Source: an uncultured Clostridia bacterium (lineage in GTDB: Bacteria; Bacillota; Clostridia; Oscillospirales; CAG-272). From it: 45,087 nt of DNA. The notes below the pieces were generated by a model. The model was not told the origin of the DNA. It saw only the letters and a program-made list of their open reading frames with translations, and ran no database searches. The stretch covers positions 1 to 45,087 of the forward strand of contig CANPXS010000004.1 of the NCBI GenBank assembly GCA_947586625.1. Reading direction: 5' to 3'. Of the stretch, positions 1 through 7,303 are shown in pieces; the first letter of the stretch is position 1; each line of letters starts with the position of its first letter. The position numbers were made by a program, and so were the translations under genes.

Positions 1-17
1 TTTATCCTTTCTGAGAA

Positions 18-1211
18 TTAAGCAGCGAACAGTGAGAGCAGAACGCCCGCGGCGACGGCGGAGCCGATAACGCCGGCAACGTTAGGTCCCATTGCATGCA
101 TGAGCAGGAAGTTGGAGGGGTCCTCCTTCTGTCCGACTGTCTGCGAAACGCGCGCAGCCATAGGAACTGCGGAAACGCCCGCCGAACCGATCAGCGGATT
201 GATCTTGCCGTGCGTGAGGAAGCAGAGCAGCTTGCCCGTCAGAAGTCCGCCTACTGTCGAGAAGCAGAACGCGATGAGTCCGAGAGCGATGATGAACAGC
301 GTCTGCGGCTTTAAGAAGTCTGCGGCGTTAGCCGTCGCGCCGACGGAGACGCCGAGGAATATCGTGCAGATGTTGATGAGCTCGTTCTGCGTCGTCTTGG
401 AAAGACGGTCTGTCACGCCGGTGACCTTAAAGAGGTTGCCGAGCATGAGGAAGCCGATCAGCGGAGCCGCGTCGGGAACGACCATCGTCACAACGAGCGT
501 AACGACTATCGGGAATACGACGAGCTCGACCTTCGAGACGGGACGGAGCGTAGACATCTTTATCGCGCGCTCTTTTTTCGTCGTCAAGAGCTTCATGAAT
601 GGCGGCTGGATAAACGGTATCAGCGCCATGTAGCTGTACGCGGCGATCGCGATAGCGCCGAGCAGAGCGGGGGCGAGCGTCTTTGTGACGAGTATCGCCG
701 TCGGTCCGTCCGCGCCGCCGATAATGCCGATAGCTGCGGCCTCCGCCGGCAAAAAGCCGAGGAACAGCGCACCGAAGAACGCGAAGAACACGCCGAACTG
801 CGCACCCGCGCCCATCATCAGCGATATCGGGTTCGAGATCAGGGGCGAGAAGTCGGTCATTGCGCCGACGCCCATGAAGATGAGCGACGGGTAAATGCCG
901 AGCTTGACGCCGAGATACAGGATATCGACAAGACCTCCCTCGTTGACGACTTCCTTGAGCGTGTCAACGAGAGTGTGGTTCGGGTCCTGGTTGACGAAAA
1001 ATTCCATGTGCATGAGGTTTGCGCCGGGCAGATTTGCAAGGAGCATACCGAATGCGATAGGAATGAGCAGAAGCGGCTCGAACTGCTTTACGACGCCGAG
1101 ATAGAACAGCACGCCGACGATCACGTACATTATCAGCGTTTTATAGAATTCGGGGTCGGATATCAGCTTCGAAAATCCCGTTTCATTCAGAAAGTTTGTT
1201 ACAAATTCCAA
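18..1211 (-). CDS. Na+-translocating decarboxylase beta subunit (OadB/GcdB/MmdB family)
   Basis: Integral-membrane subunit that decarboxylates carboxybiotin and exports Na+ across the cytoplasmic membrane. At 397 aa it is somewhat longer than the family core. It shows many hydrophobic segments and the family hallmark GIIGGADGPT near residue 165, whose Asp belongs to the Na+/H+ site, plus the C-terminal MGPNVAGVIGSA segment containing the conserved Asn. The start is supported by a GGAGTGTG-like Shine-Dalgarno just upstream. It is the last gene of a four-gene operon read leftward (alpha, OadG-like, biotin carrier, beta). The stop lies 17 bases from the window edge, so any downstream gene is not visible. 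Family assignment is certain; the substrate of the complex is set by the alpha subunit. Confidence 0.95.
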   Translation of the reverse strand: MEFVTNFLNETGFSKLISDPEFYKTLIMYVIVGVLFYLGVVKQFEPLLLIPIAFGMLLANLPGANLMHMEFFVNQDPNHTLVDTLKEVVNEGGLVDILYLGVKLGIYPSLIFMGVGAMTDFSPLISNPISLMMGAGAQFGVFFAFFGALFLGFLPAEAAAIGIIGGADGPTAILVTKTLAPALLGAIAIAAYSYMALIPFIQPPFMKLLTTKKERAIKMSTLRPVSKVELVVFPIVVTLVVTMVVPDAAPLIGFLMLGNLFKVTGVTDRLSKTTQNELINICTIFLGVSVGATANAADFLKPQTLFIIALGLIAFCFSTVGGLLTGKLLCFLTHGKINPLIGSAGVSAVPMAARVSQTVGQKEDPSNFLLMHAMGPNVAGVIGSAVAAGVLLSLFAA

Positions 1212-1264
1212 GTCGTGGTCACACTCCTTTCATAATACTGTACTGAGCCTATACGACCGTAAGA

Positions 1265-1666
1265 TTACGAAAGGGCTACGAGCAGGTCGCCTGTCGATAC
1301 GGATGCGCCGTTCGATACGCTGACAGCCGCGACGGTGCCGTCGACGGGAGCGAGTATCTCGTTTTCCATCTTCATAGCTTCGAGCACGCAGAGGCATGCG
1401 CCCTTCTTGACTGCGTCGCCGTTTTTGACGTTGACCTTGAGGATCGTTCCGGGCATCGGTGCCTTGACCTCGGTCGAGCCTGCGGGAGCGGACGCTGCTG
1501 CGGGTTTCGCGGGAGCTGCGGGCGCGGGAGCCGACGTCTGTGCGGGAGCGGGTGTAGGAGCCGCTGCCGGCGTCGGTGCGGCTGCTGCGGGAGCGGACGC
1601 GCCGCCGACTTCTTCTACGACTACTTCGTAAACTGTTCCGTTTACCGTTACGTTATACTTTTTCAT
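1265..1666 (-). CDS. Biotin carboxyl carrier subunit of Na+-pumping decarboxylase
   Basis: Carries the biotin that shuttles CO2 between the alpha carboxyltransferase and the membrane beta subunit. It has three parts: an N-terminal strand region of about 20 residues, a flexible Ala/Pro linker (about residues 22-62) typical of GcdC/MmdC proteins, and a C-terminal biotinyl domain with the motif EAMKMEN, where Lys99 is the expected biotinylation site. At 133 aa it matches the family. It sits between the OadG-like and beta genes, 53 bases before the beta start, and is co-transcribed with them. The Ala/Pro linker is low-complexity and rich in repeated GCG/CCG codons. Assignment is very secure. Confidence 0.95.
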   Translation of the reverse strand: MKKYNVTVNGTVYEVVVEEVGGASAPAAAAPTPAAAPTPAPAQTSAPAPAAPAKPAAASAPAGSTEVKAPMPGTILKVNVKNGDAVKKGACLCVLEAMKMENEILAPVDGTVAAVSVSNGASVSTGDLLVALS

Positions 1667-1687
1667 GATGGAGTTTTGTCCTTTCGA

Positions 1688-2092
1688 TTATTTGGATTTG
1701 TTCCACGGGGAGGAATGCTCCGCGCGTCTGAATGATACGACTCTGAAGCCGGAGGCGAACGCTTCGTCGCCGGATGTATATGCGGCAATAGCCGCCGTGA
1801 TCGCCGCTATGAGCGCACCGTCGTCGGACTTAGGTGTTTCCGGCTCCGCTTTCACGGGCGCAGGCGCTTCGATGTGCTTCGGTGCGGGAGCGGGCGTTGT
1901 TTTCGGTTCTGGCTTCTTTTCGCGGTAGAAAATGATACGGAAAAGATACAGCACGATCATGAGCAGCGCCAGCACCGCGAAGACGGTCGCAAGACCGAGC
2001 GCCATCACGGTAAAGCCCGTCGAGAGCTTTTCGCCTACCGTCGTAAGCTCGCGAAGCCCGTCGGGGTTTGCGTCAAGGAAAAATCTGTACAT
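1688..2092 (-). CDS. OadG-family small membrane subunit (gamma/delta) of Na+-pumping decarboxylase
   Basis: Small scaffold subunit that holds the carboxyltransferase and biotin carrier at the beta subunit. At 134 aa it shows one strong membrane segment (about residues 27-55), a charged turn (YREKKPEP), a Pro/Ala-rich linker, and a C-terminal helix ALIAAITAAIAAYTS followed by FRVVSFRRA and a Trp (SSPWNK). This end is typical of MmdD/GcdD/OadG C-termini that dock on the alpha subunit. It lies 15 bases downstream of the alpha gene and 21 bases upstream of the biotin carrier. Naming it delta (methylmalonyl/glutaconyl type) rather than gamma follows from the alpha type and is an inference. Confidence 0.85.
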   Translation of the reverse strand: MYRFFLDANPDGLRELTTVGEKLSTGFTVMALGLATVFAVLALLMIVLYLFRIIFYREKKPEPKTTPAPAPKHIEAPAPVKAEPETPKSDDGALIAAITAAIAAYTSGDEAFASGFRVVSFRRAEHSSPWNKSK

Positions 2093-2107
2093 ATATTCTC
2101 CTTTCGA

Positions 2108-3601
2108 TCAAAGCGGGAGATTTGCGTGGCGTCTGCCGACCTCGCCCGCGTTCTTCATGGAGAGCATCTCTAGGCAGGACGCGATGCGGGCGCGTGTTTC
2201 AGCCTCGGGAATGACGTCGTCGATCTCGCCCTTGTACGCGGCCTCGACGGCGGAGCCGAGCGTTGTGTTCCACTCGGAGACGAGCTCGGCGCGGCGTTCA
2301 GCGGGGTCTTTCGCACCCGCGAATTTGTCGTCCCACAGAAGCGCGACTGCGGACTCGGCGTTCATAGCGCCGATTTTTGCCGTCGTCAGTGCGAGCACGA
2401 CATCGACGCCGACGGACTTGCTGCCGAGCACCGTATATGCGGCGCCGTATGCCTGACCCGTCACGACAGTGACCTTAGGGCACGACGCGGACGCGTAAGC
2501 GGCGGCGAGCTTCGCGAGCTCGGATGCATACTGAGCGTCGCCGCAGTCGGAGGTCGGAAGACCGACAGTGTCGACGAGCGTGACGACGGGGATATTGAAG
2601 CTGTCGGCGAACGAGATATAGTGCGCGGCCTTGCGGGCAGCGGCGGGCGTAAGAGCGCCGCCGTTCACGCTCGGGTCGGAGGCGACGACGAGCGATATGA
2701 TGCCGCCTATCGGGGCGAGCGTCACGACGATCTCGTCTCCGTAGCCGCATGACAGCGCCTGATAGTAATTGCTGTCGATGACTTCTCCTATGACGTTGCC
2801 GGCAGTATAGCCGCCGTCCTCGATGAAGGAGAGGTCGCAGATGAGCCTCGACGGCACGTCGACGCGCACGGTGCCTTCGCAGTTGTTGGAGGGAAGGATA
2901 GAGAGAAGCTCCTTAGTCTTGGCTATCGCGGTAATTTCGTCCTCTGCCGTGAGCGACGCGACGGGCGTTTCTTTATTGTCGGAGTTTACATAATATTTGC
3001 CCTCCGCCTCGGATACGATCGTGAAGTCGAACATTGATGCGATCACAGCCGAGCTGCCCGCGCATGTGCCGGCGATGACAGCGATCTGCGGCACGACGCC
3101 GGACGCTGCGGAAGCGGCAGACATAACGCGTCCGTAGCCCGAAAGGGCGGTAACGCCTTCCATCACGTATGCGCCGCAGCTGTCGAATATGCCGACGACG
3201 GGCGCGCCGTTCTTTATCGCCATATCGTAGAGCGCGCATATCTTCTTCGCGTGTGCCTCGCCCATAGCGCCGTGAGAGCGGTAAAAGTCCTCGGCGAACG
3301 CGAATACGAGCTTGCCGCCGACAGCGCCGTAACCGGTGACGACGCCTTCGAAGTCGTCGACTGCAACGGCGTCACGGTCGAATTCCGTCGGACGGCGCTT
3401 TATGAACGCGCCTGTTTCAACGAACGTGCCCTCATCAAAGAGCGCTGCGATCCGCGCTCTCGCGGTCAGGCGCTTTCCTTTGAGCGCCGACAGTTCGTTT
3501 TTTTCGTCGAGCTCGGAAAGAAAGTCTTTGATCGCGGCGGTTGTCTTGTGCTGCGCGTGTTTCAGCGCTTCAAGAACCGTCTCGAAATCTTTTTTCTGCA
3601 T
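2108..3601 (-). CDS. Carboxyltransferase (alpha) subunit of biotin-dependent acyl-CoA decarboxylase (methylmalonyl-CoA decarboxylase-like)
   Basis: Transfers the carboxyl group of an acyl-CoA to biotin, the first step of Na+-coupled decarboxylation in the cytoplasm. It has the acetyl-CoA carboxylase-type carboxyltransferase fold (two crotonase halves), not the pyruvate-carboxylase HMGL fold, so oxaloacetate is unlikely. Visible family segments are KRLTARARIAALFD, the CoA-binding GGAYV-like FDSCGAYVMEG, GTCAGSSA and GQAYGAAY. The ORF track starts at 3676, but ATG 3601 follows a clean GGAGG six bases upstream and gives MQKKDFETVL, the expected N-terminus (497 aa). The size fits MmdA (about 510) better than GcdA (about 587). 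Methylmalonyl-CoA is the favoured substrate, but the sequence is divergent enough that glutaconyl- or malonyl-CoA remain possible. It is the first gene of the operon. Confidence 0.85.
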   Translation of the reverse strand: MQKKDFETVLEALKHAQHKTTAAIKDFLSELDEKNELSALKGKRLTARARIAALFDEGTFVETGAFIKRRPTEFDRDAVAVDDFEGVVTGYGAVGGKLVFAFAEDFYRSHGAMGEAHAKKICALYDMAIKNGAPVVGIFDSCGAYVMEGVTALSGYGRVMSAASAASGVVPQIAVIAGTCAGSSAVIASMFDFTIVSEAEGKYYVNSDNKETPVASLTAEDEITAIAKTKELLSILPSNNCEGTVRVDVPSRLICDLSFIEDGGYTAGNVIGEVIDSNYYQALSCGYGDEIVVTLAPIGGIISLVVASDPSVNGGALTPAAARKAAHYISFADSFNIPVVTLVDTVGLPTSDCGDAQYASELAKLAAAYASASCPKVTVVTGQAYGAAYTVLGSKSVGVDVVLALTTAKIGAMNAESAVALLWDDKFAGAKDPAERRAELVSEWNTTLGSAVEAAYKGEIDDVIPEAETRARIASCLEMLSMKNAGEVGRRHANLPL

Positions 3602-3684
3602 AACAAACCTCCGGTTTCGTGTAGGAAATAAGCGGCGTTTTAGCAGTTTGCACCGCTCCGTCCCATTTTGACCCATTGTAAAAT

Positions 3685-3713
3685 ATTATACCTATTTTAA
3701 CTAAATATTTCAA
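3685..3713 (-). promoter_or_regulatory. Sigma-A promoter of the decarboxylase operon
   Basis: Read on the minus strand: TTGAAA (3708-3713), 17-base spacer, TATAAT (3685-3690). The predicted start is near 3677, leaving a leader of about 75 nt before ATG 3601. Both boxes and the spacing are near consensus, and no other good promoter is visible between the spo0A terminator and the operon. Confidence 0.8.
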
Positions 3714-3825
3714 GTGGATTTTCAATGTTTCGCGCGCCGTATCGAAATTTCGTCAAATGTGATAATGGCGCGCGTCATGAAACTTGATTTTTTTAATTCC
3801 GCAAAAAGCGCGGGATAAAGACGCA

Positions 3826-3855
3826 AAAAAGAGAAGGCGCGCGCCTTCTCTTTTT
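3826..3855 (-). terminator. Intrinsic terminator downstream of spo0A
   Basis: A perfect inverted repeat with arms AAAAAGAGAAGGCGC and its complement meeting at the centre, flanked by an A-run on one side and a T-run on the other. It lies 24 bases after the spo0A stop and insulates the decarboxylase operon, which is transcribed in the same direction. Confidence 0.85.
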
Positions 3856-3879
3856 ATCGTCGTATTTTTCATTTTGACG

Positions 3880-4656
3880 TTAATTGTACATTTTGTACTT
3901 AAGTCGCAGATTGTCCGCTATCATCGCAATGAATTCGGAGTTCGTCGGCTTGCCGCGCGAGTTCTGTATCGTGTAACCGAAATATGAGTTGAGCGTGTCG
4001 ACGTCGCCGCGGTCCCACGCGACCTCTATCGCGTGGCGTATCGCGCGCTCGACGCGCGACGTTGTCGTGGAGTATTTCTTCGCCACAGACGGATAGAGCA
4101 CCTTCGTCACGGAGTTGATGATGTCGCTGTCCGCTATCGTCATGAGTATCGCCGTGCGCAGATATTGATATCCTTTAATGTGCGCCGGTACGCCTATCTG
4201 ATGTATGATCTTTGTGACCTGCGTCTCGATATCGGGCGCGGCGGCGTTTTCGGAAGCTTGCTGCGGCGACGCGATATCGCCGGTGAGCGCTTCTATATGG
4301 CTGACGAGACTGCCGTAGTCGAGCGGCTTTAGCAGGCAAAGCGACGCGCCGGCGTTCATCGCGTCGAGAAGTATGTTCTGATTCGACACGAGCGACAGTA
4401 TGATGAATACGGGACGCTTGTCCTGACCGAAATTCATCGTGCGGCAGCTTCGCAAAAGTCCTATGCCGTCGAGCTTCGACAGCCATATGTCCGCGATGAC
4501 GACGTCGGGGTGCATGCGGCTGATCTTCATCAGCGCGTCCTCGCCGTTGTAGGCTTCGTCTACGTTATGATATCCGGCTCTCGTGAGCGCGTCTCTGCAT
4601 TTCTTTCTCGAATCGCCGTTTTCGTCCGCGATCAGTATTTTTTTATTCTGTTCCAT
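3880..4656 (-). CDS. spo0A: Sporulation master response regulator Spo0A
   Basis: Phosphorylation-activated DNA-binding regulator that commits cells to sporulation. The N-terminal receiver domain begins [15 protein letters not shown] (acidic pocket), with [13 protein letters not shown] carrying the phosphorylated Asp and LLKPLDYG the conserved Lys. The C-terminal Spo0A domain carries the near-invariant segments [14 protein letters not shown] and [16 protein letters not shown], and ends with [14 protein letters not shown]. The track ORF (350 aa) runs far upstream; ATG 4656 with GGAG nine bases before it gives 258 aa, the normal Spo0A length. In Bacillus spo0A follows spoIVB; here spoIVB lies about 11 kb away beside sigG. 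The downstream gene in the same direction is a metabolic operon behind a terminator, so spo0A is monocistronic. Confidence 0.97.
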   Translation of the reverse strand: MEQNKKILIADENGDSRKKCRDALTRAGYHNVDEAYNGEDALMKISRMHPDVVIADIWLSKLDGIGLLRSCRTMNFGQDKRPVFIILSLVSNQNILLDAMNAGASLCLLKPLDYGSLVSHIEALTGDIASPQQASENAAAPDIETQVTKIIHQIGVPAHIKGYQYLRTAILMTIADSDIINSVTKVLYPSVAKKYSTTTSRVERAIRHAIEVAWDRGDVDTLNSYFGYTIQNSRGKPTNSEFIAMIADNLRLKYKMYN

Positions 4657-4693
4657 TTCATTTATCTCCGTCCTTCGTTTTGGCTGTGAAAAT

Positions 4694-4722
4694 ATGATAC
4701 CACATTCTTCCATAAATAGCAA
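4694..4722 (-). promoter_or_regulatory. spo0A: Candidate sigma-A promoter of spo0A
   Basis: Minus strand TTGCTA (4717-4722), 17-base spacer, TATCAT (4694-4699); the start would be near 4687, about 30 nt before the ATG. Further upstream, at 4851-4857, TTCGACC differs by one base from the 0A box TTCGACA. That is suggestive of autoregulation but weak. The divergent spacer 4657-4963 contains this promoter, the plus-strand promoter at 4891-4920, and nothing else I can assign. Confidence 0.6.
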
Positions 4723-4890
4723 TATTCTATCTTCCAAAAATTTCCACAAACATTTCCGCGTCGATTTGGTTGAAACAGCAAAAGTTGAACGCGAAAAAAA
4801 TCGCCGTAAACGGAAGAGGATAGATGCGAATCGAATATGTGCGAAAACGATTCGACCGGCGCGTATTTGTTCAGAAACATCGCTTTTTTG

Positions 4891-4920
4891 TTGACATATG
4901 ACGATACTGTGTGATAAAAT
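4891..4920 (+). promoter_or_regulatory. Promoter of the small membrane protein gene divergent from spo0A
   Basis: TTGACA (4891-4896), 18-base spacer, TAAAAT (4915-4920) on the plus strand; the start is near 4927, with the ATG at 4964 preceded by GGTGA. The -35 box is a perfect match. Confidence 0.7.
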
Positions 4921-4963
4921 GAACGAAAACAATGTAAAATGTCAGATTCGGCGGTGACAAAAA

Positions 4964-5383
4964 ATGCTCAATTATTATACCGACAGGCACCCGGCGCTGT
5001 CCGCGCTAATAATCGCCGCGCTGTTTACGGTCATACCGTCTGCGGCGATGCTTTTTTTGGGCGGTTTTGTCAATATGCCTGTCGTTATATTCATTTATGC
5101 GCTCGTGATACAGGTCGTAATGTGGATGACGATCGAGCGTCCGATACTCGTGTTCATGCCGTTCATCTTGGCGCTCGTCGGCTTCATTGTAGCCGAGATC
5201 ATATATACGGTGTCCGAAAGCGCGGCGGCACCCGGCGCGGGCGTCGGACAGACGGCGTTTGTCGTTTCGTCTCTGATCGTCACCGTATTCGGTGCGGAAT
5301 CGGCGGCGAGCGTCGGCGCGATAGTCTGCTACGGGATAATATCGCTCGTGCGCAAGATATGGGACGCGATAGCGCACAGATAA
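4964..5383 (+). CDS. Small four-TM membrane protein of unknown function
   Basis: I do not recognise a family. The 139-aa product has four predicted membrane segments at about residues 12-34, 38-55, 60-81 and 96-120, joined by short loops, with one Gly/Ala/Pro-rich loop (about 84-95). It has no cysteines in a redox arrangement, no signal-peptidase site and no obvious catalytic motif. The C-terminus is basic (VRKIWDAIAHR) and probably cytoplasmic. It has its own near-consensus promoter, divergent from spo0A, and is closed by a strong bidirectional terminator, so it is a single-gene unit. The arrangement with spo0A is the only functional hint and is weak. The reading frame, Shine-Dalgarno and promoter all support it being a real gene. 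Confidence 0.75.
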   Translation: MLNYYTDRHPALSALIIAALFTVIPSAAMLFLGGFVNMPVVIFIYALVIQVVMWMTIERPILVFMPFILALVGFIVAEIIYTVSESAAAPGAGVGQTAFVVSSLIVTVFGAESAASVGAIVCYGIISLVRKIWDAIAHR

Positions 5384-5396
5384 AAAACGGACGCAA

Positions 5397-5428
5397 AAGA
5401 GGCGTGACAAACTGTCACGCCTCTTTTT
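5397..5428. terminator. Bidirectional terminator between convergent genes
   Basis: An 11-bp perfect stem (GAGGCGTGACA and complement) with a 3-base loop, A-rich on the left and T5 on the right. It serves the membrane-protein gene on the plus strand and the ThyX-like gene on the minus strand. Confidence 0.85.
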
Positions 5429-5455
5429 CTGCGCTTATAATGTAGTGTGCGCCGC

Positions 5456-6073
5456 TCACTCGGCGATTATTATTTCCTTTGCGTAAGGCAGCGTCTTTAT
5501 CCAGTCGCAGAATACGTGCCACTCGTCGAGCTTGTGGTCCTTGCGCGCGAAATAGATGTTGACGAGATTTTCATAGTTCATCGTCACCGTGCGCATCTGA
5601 TTGTACGACGACGGCAGAAGCTGTATCAAATCGTACCAAAGCGATTTGTCCTTCGTTTCGACGTAGGCAAGACGCGTCTTTTCCATATACGCGATGAGCG
5701 CGTCGAGCGCGTCGAGCGCGCCGGGCGAGCATTTGTCGCACGAGAAATCGTCGCGCGAGAAAGGCTTCGAGTGTATCTTGTGCATAGTCGAGGTCGAGTT
5801 GGCGACGGTGCCGACCTTGTACGTGTCGAACTCCTTCCACCAGTAAAGCGGCGCGGTTATGTCGACAGAGACGAATATCTGACGTATGAATTTGCGGTGA
5901 TCGGAACCGGCGCGTCGAAGCTGCTGCGCGAGCTTCATGTCGTTTTCGCCGAGGATGTATTCGCCGTCCTCGTTGTAGCGGCTGTCGGAGCGCGCCCAGC
6001 TGTTGTAGGGATTGCGCGCGCCGCGCATCGCGCCCTCTAAATTCATCACGTTCGTTCTTTCGAGCTTTATCAT
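5456..6073 (-). CDS. ThyX-like (flavin-dependent thymidylate synthase superfamily) protein with degenerate signature
   Basis: The 205-aa product aligns by eye with the Thy1/ThyX fold: a segment DHRKFIRQIFVSVDITAPLY resembles the hydrophobic strand before the ThyX signature, and TMNYENLVNIYFARKDHKLDEW resembles the C-terminal ...LLHFLxLR...AQWE helix. Where functional ThyX has RHRxxSxNExSxR, this protein reads TYKVGTVANSTSTMHK, so the FAD/dUMP-binding arginines are absent. It may belong to a ThyX-like family known mainly as hypothetical or phage proteins, and may not make dTMP. The start at 6073 is chosen because GAGGTG lies just upstream; the track start (6133) overlaps the -35 box of a consensus promoter. 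It is a single-gene unit. Moderate confidence in fold, low in function. Confidence 0.55.
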   Translation of the reverse strand: MIKLERTNVMNLEGAMRGARNPYNSWARSDSRYNEDGEYILGENDMKLAQQLRRAGSDHRKFIRQIFVSVDITAPLYWWKEFDTYKVGTVANSTSTMHKIHSKPFSRDDFSCDKCSPGALDALDALIAYMEKTRLAYVETKDKSLWYDLIQLLPSSYNQMRTVTMNYENLVNIYFARKDHKLDEWHVFCDWIKTLPYAKEIIIAE

Positions 6074-6104
6074 ACCGCACCTCATATCATAATTTTCTAT
6101 AATG

Positions 6105-6133
6105 ATTATACATTTGCCGCGCCGCCGTGTCAA
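6105..6133 (-). promoter_or_regulatory. Consensus sigma-A promoter of the ThyX-like gene
   Basis: Minus strand TTGACA (6128-6133), 17-base spacer ending in TG, TATAAT (6105-6110): both hexamers are perfect. The start is near 6098, giving a leader of about 25 nt to ATG 6073. It shows that the upstream part of the track ORF is not coding. Confidence 0.85.
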
Positions 6134-6234
6134 GAAAAATATAATATGGCAAATATCGAATCGGCGAAGCCGAGCACCGAAAGATACGTACAGTCAAAAT
6201 ATATCCGCACACATAAACGACAAATATAAAAAAG

Positions 6235-6316
6235 TCAGGAAAAAGTTTTGAAGGGGGTAGGGAGCGTTTCCGTAGGAAACGCCAACTTTTTTCAAAAGTT
6301 CCCCCTAATGTCCTGA
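6235..6316. repeat. Nested inverted-repeat element (MITE-like or structured RNA), 82 bp
   Basis: The outer ends TCAGGA (6235-6240) and TCCTGA (6311-6316) are inverted copies. Inside lie partly complementary arms (AAAGTTTTGAAGGGGG versus CTTTTTTCAAAAGTTCCCCC) around a perfect 8-bp hairpin GCGTTTCC-GTA-GGAAACGC (6264-6282). It lies between the promoter of the ThyX-like gene and the M23 gene. The remainder of the 309-base gap (6074-6382) contains that promoter and AT-rich sequence with no clear promoter for the M23 gene. No open frame or transposase is present. Small G5/C5-ended palindromes of this kind are often dispersed in clostridial genomes. Confidence 0.6.
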
Positions 6317-6382
6317 ATAAAAACCACTCATAATGGCAAATATAAGCATGCACAGCAAAAAATAAGCGAGGAGCATTACATT

Positions 6383-7150
6383 ATGGAAAACAGAAAGTAC
6401 GAAAACAGGATAGTGTACGCGGCGCTGATACTTGTGCTGGCGGTGCTTGCCGCGCTCGTCATCGTGACGGGGATAACGGCAAGACGCGCGCGTCGTCTGC
6501 CCGACAGCGATACGAGCGCAGACACACAGGCGATGGCGCCGCGCGATACTGCCGAGCATGAGCCGTTGCCGCGTGATACGGAGAAGCCCGCGGGCATATT
6601 CGGTAAAAAGGACGACAAAAAGGACGAAACGACAGCCGCGCTAGAAACGGAGCCGCCCGTGACCGAGACGCCTAAGCCGCCGACAGTCGACGTAGACGTG
6701 CAGCCGACGCTGCCGCAGTTCATGCAGCCCGCAGACGGCGTCGTCTCAAAGTCGCACAGCGAAACGGCGCTCGTATACTCGATGACGATGGACGATTACA
6801 GAACGCATACGGGCGTCGATATAGCGACGTCCGCCGGAGCGGACGTCAGAGCGGCTGCGGCAGGCGTTGTGACAGAGGTGTGGGACGACCCGTTCTGGGG
6901 CGTATGCGCGAACGTGTCGCATGAGGGCGACGCCGTCAGCACCTACCGCAATCTGTCTGCCGAGACGCTGGGGAGCCTCACCGTGGGACGCACGGTCGCC
7001 GCAGGCGAGGTCATAGGCACTGTCGGCGAGAGCGCGCTTTACGAGATAGCGGACGAACCGCACCTGCACTTTGAGCTGAAAATATCGGGCGCGTCCGTCG
7101 ACCCGTGCGATTATATCGCGTTCGCGGGCGCAGACAGTCTTGAAGGATAA
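6383..7150 (+). CDS. Membrane-anchored M23 (LytM) domain protein, SpoIIQ-like candidate
   Basis: The 255-aa product has an N-terminal membrane anchor (about residues 10-30), a charged Pro/Thr-rich linker (about 36-115) and a C-terminal LytM/M23 domain. Zinc ligands are intact: His142 and Asp146 in HTGVDI, and His229 in HLHFEL (227-231). The second catalytic His of active LytM enzymes, normally in YxHL, is replaced: the protein reads TYRNL. This combination (single anchor, LytM domain, missing catalytic His) resembles SpoIIQ, the forespore partner of SpoIIIAH in the feeding-tube channel, and the genome makes spores. The identification as SpoIIQ is inferred; it could be another inactive LytM factor. 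It is followed by a strong terminator. Confidence 0.75.
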   Translation: MENRKYENRIVYAALILVLAVLAALVIVTGITARRARRLPDSDTSADTQAMAPRDTAEHEPLPRDTEKPAGIFGKKDDKKDETTAALETEPPVTETPKPPTVDVDVQPTLPQFMQPADGVVSKSHSETALVYSMTMDDYRTHTGVDIATSAGADVRAAAAGVVTEVWDDPFWGVCANVSHEGDAVSTYRNLSAETLGSLTVGRTVAAGEVIGTVGESALYEIADEPHLHFELKISGASVDPCDYIAFAGADSLEG

Positions 7151-7156
7151 CCTGGC

Positions 7157-7186
7157 GATGGGGGCGTTTGCCCCCATCTGTTTTTT
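7157..7186 (+). terminator. Intrinsic terminator after the M23 gene
   Basis: A 9-bp GC-rich stem (GATGGGGGC and complement), GTTT loop, then TGTTTTTT, starting 7 bases after the stop. Confidence 0.9.
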
Positions 7187-7238
7187 ACCGATAACGTCCG
7201 ACTGCTGTAATAATATTTCAAAAAAATCACACATAATA

Positions 7239-7267
7239 TTGCCTTTGATATAAAAATATGCTACAAT
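7239..7267 (+). promoter_or_regulatory. Extended -10 promoter for the 113-aa ORF and probably fucO
   Basis: TTGCCT (7239-7244), 17-base spacer, TGC-TACAAT (-10 at 7262-7267). The start falls near 7274 and the GGAGGAG Shine-Dalgarno at 7292. Confidence 0.75.
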
Positions 7268-7303
7268 AGTACCATACAGAATCTTGACCGCGGAGGAGTG
7301 ACG

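Noticed and set aside
4657-4932. 92-residue N-terminal extension of the spo0A ORF
   Set aside because: ATG 4656 has a good ribosome site and gives the standard Spo0A length; the extension covers the promoter region.
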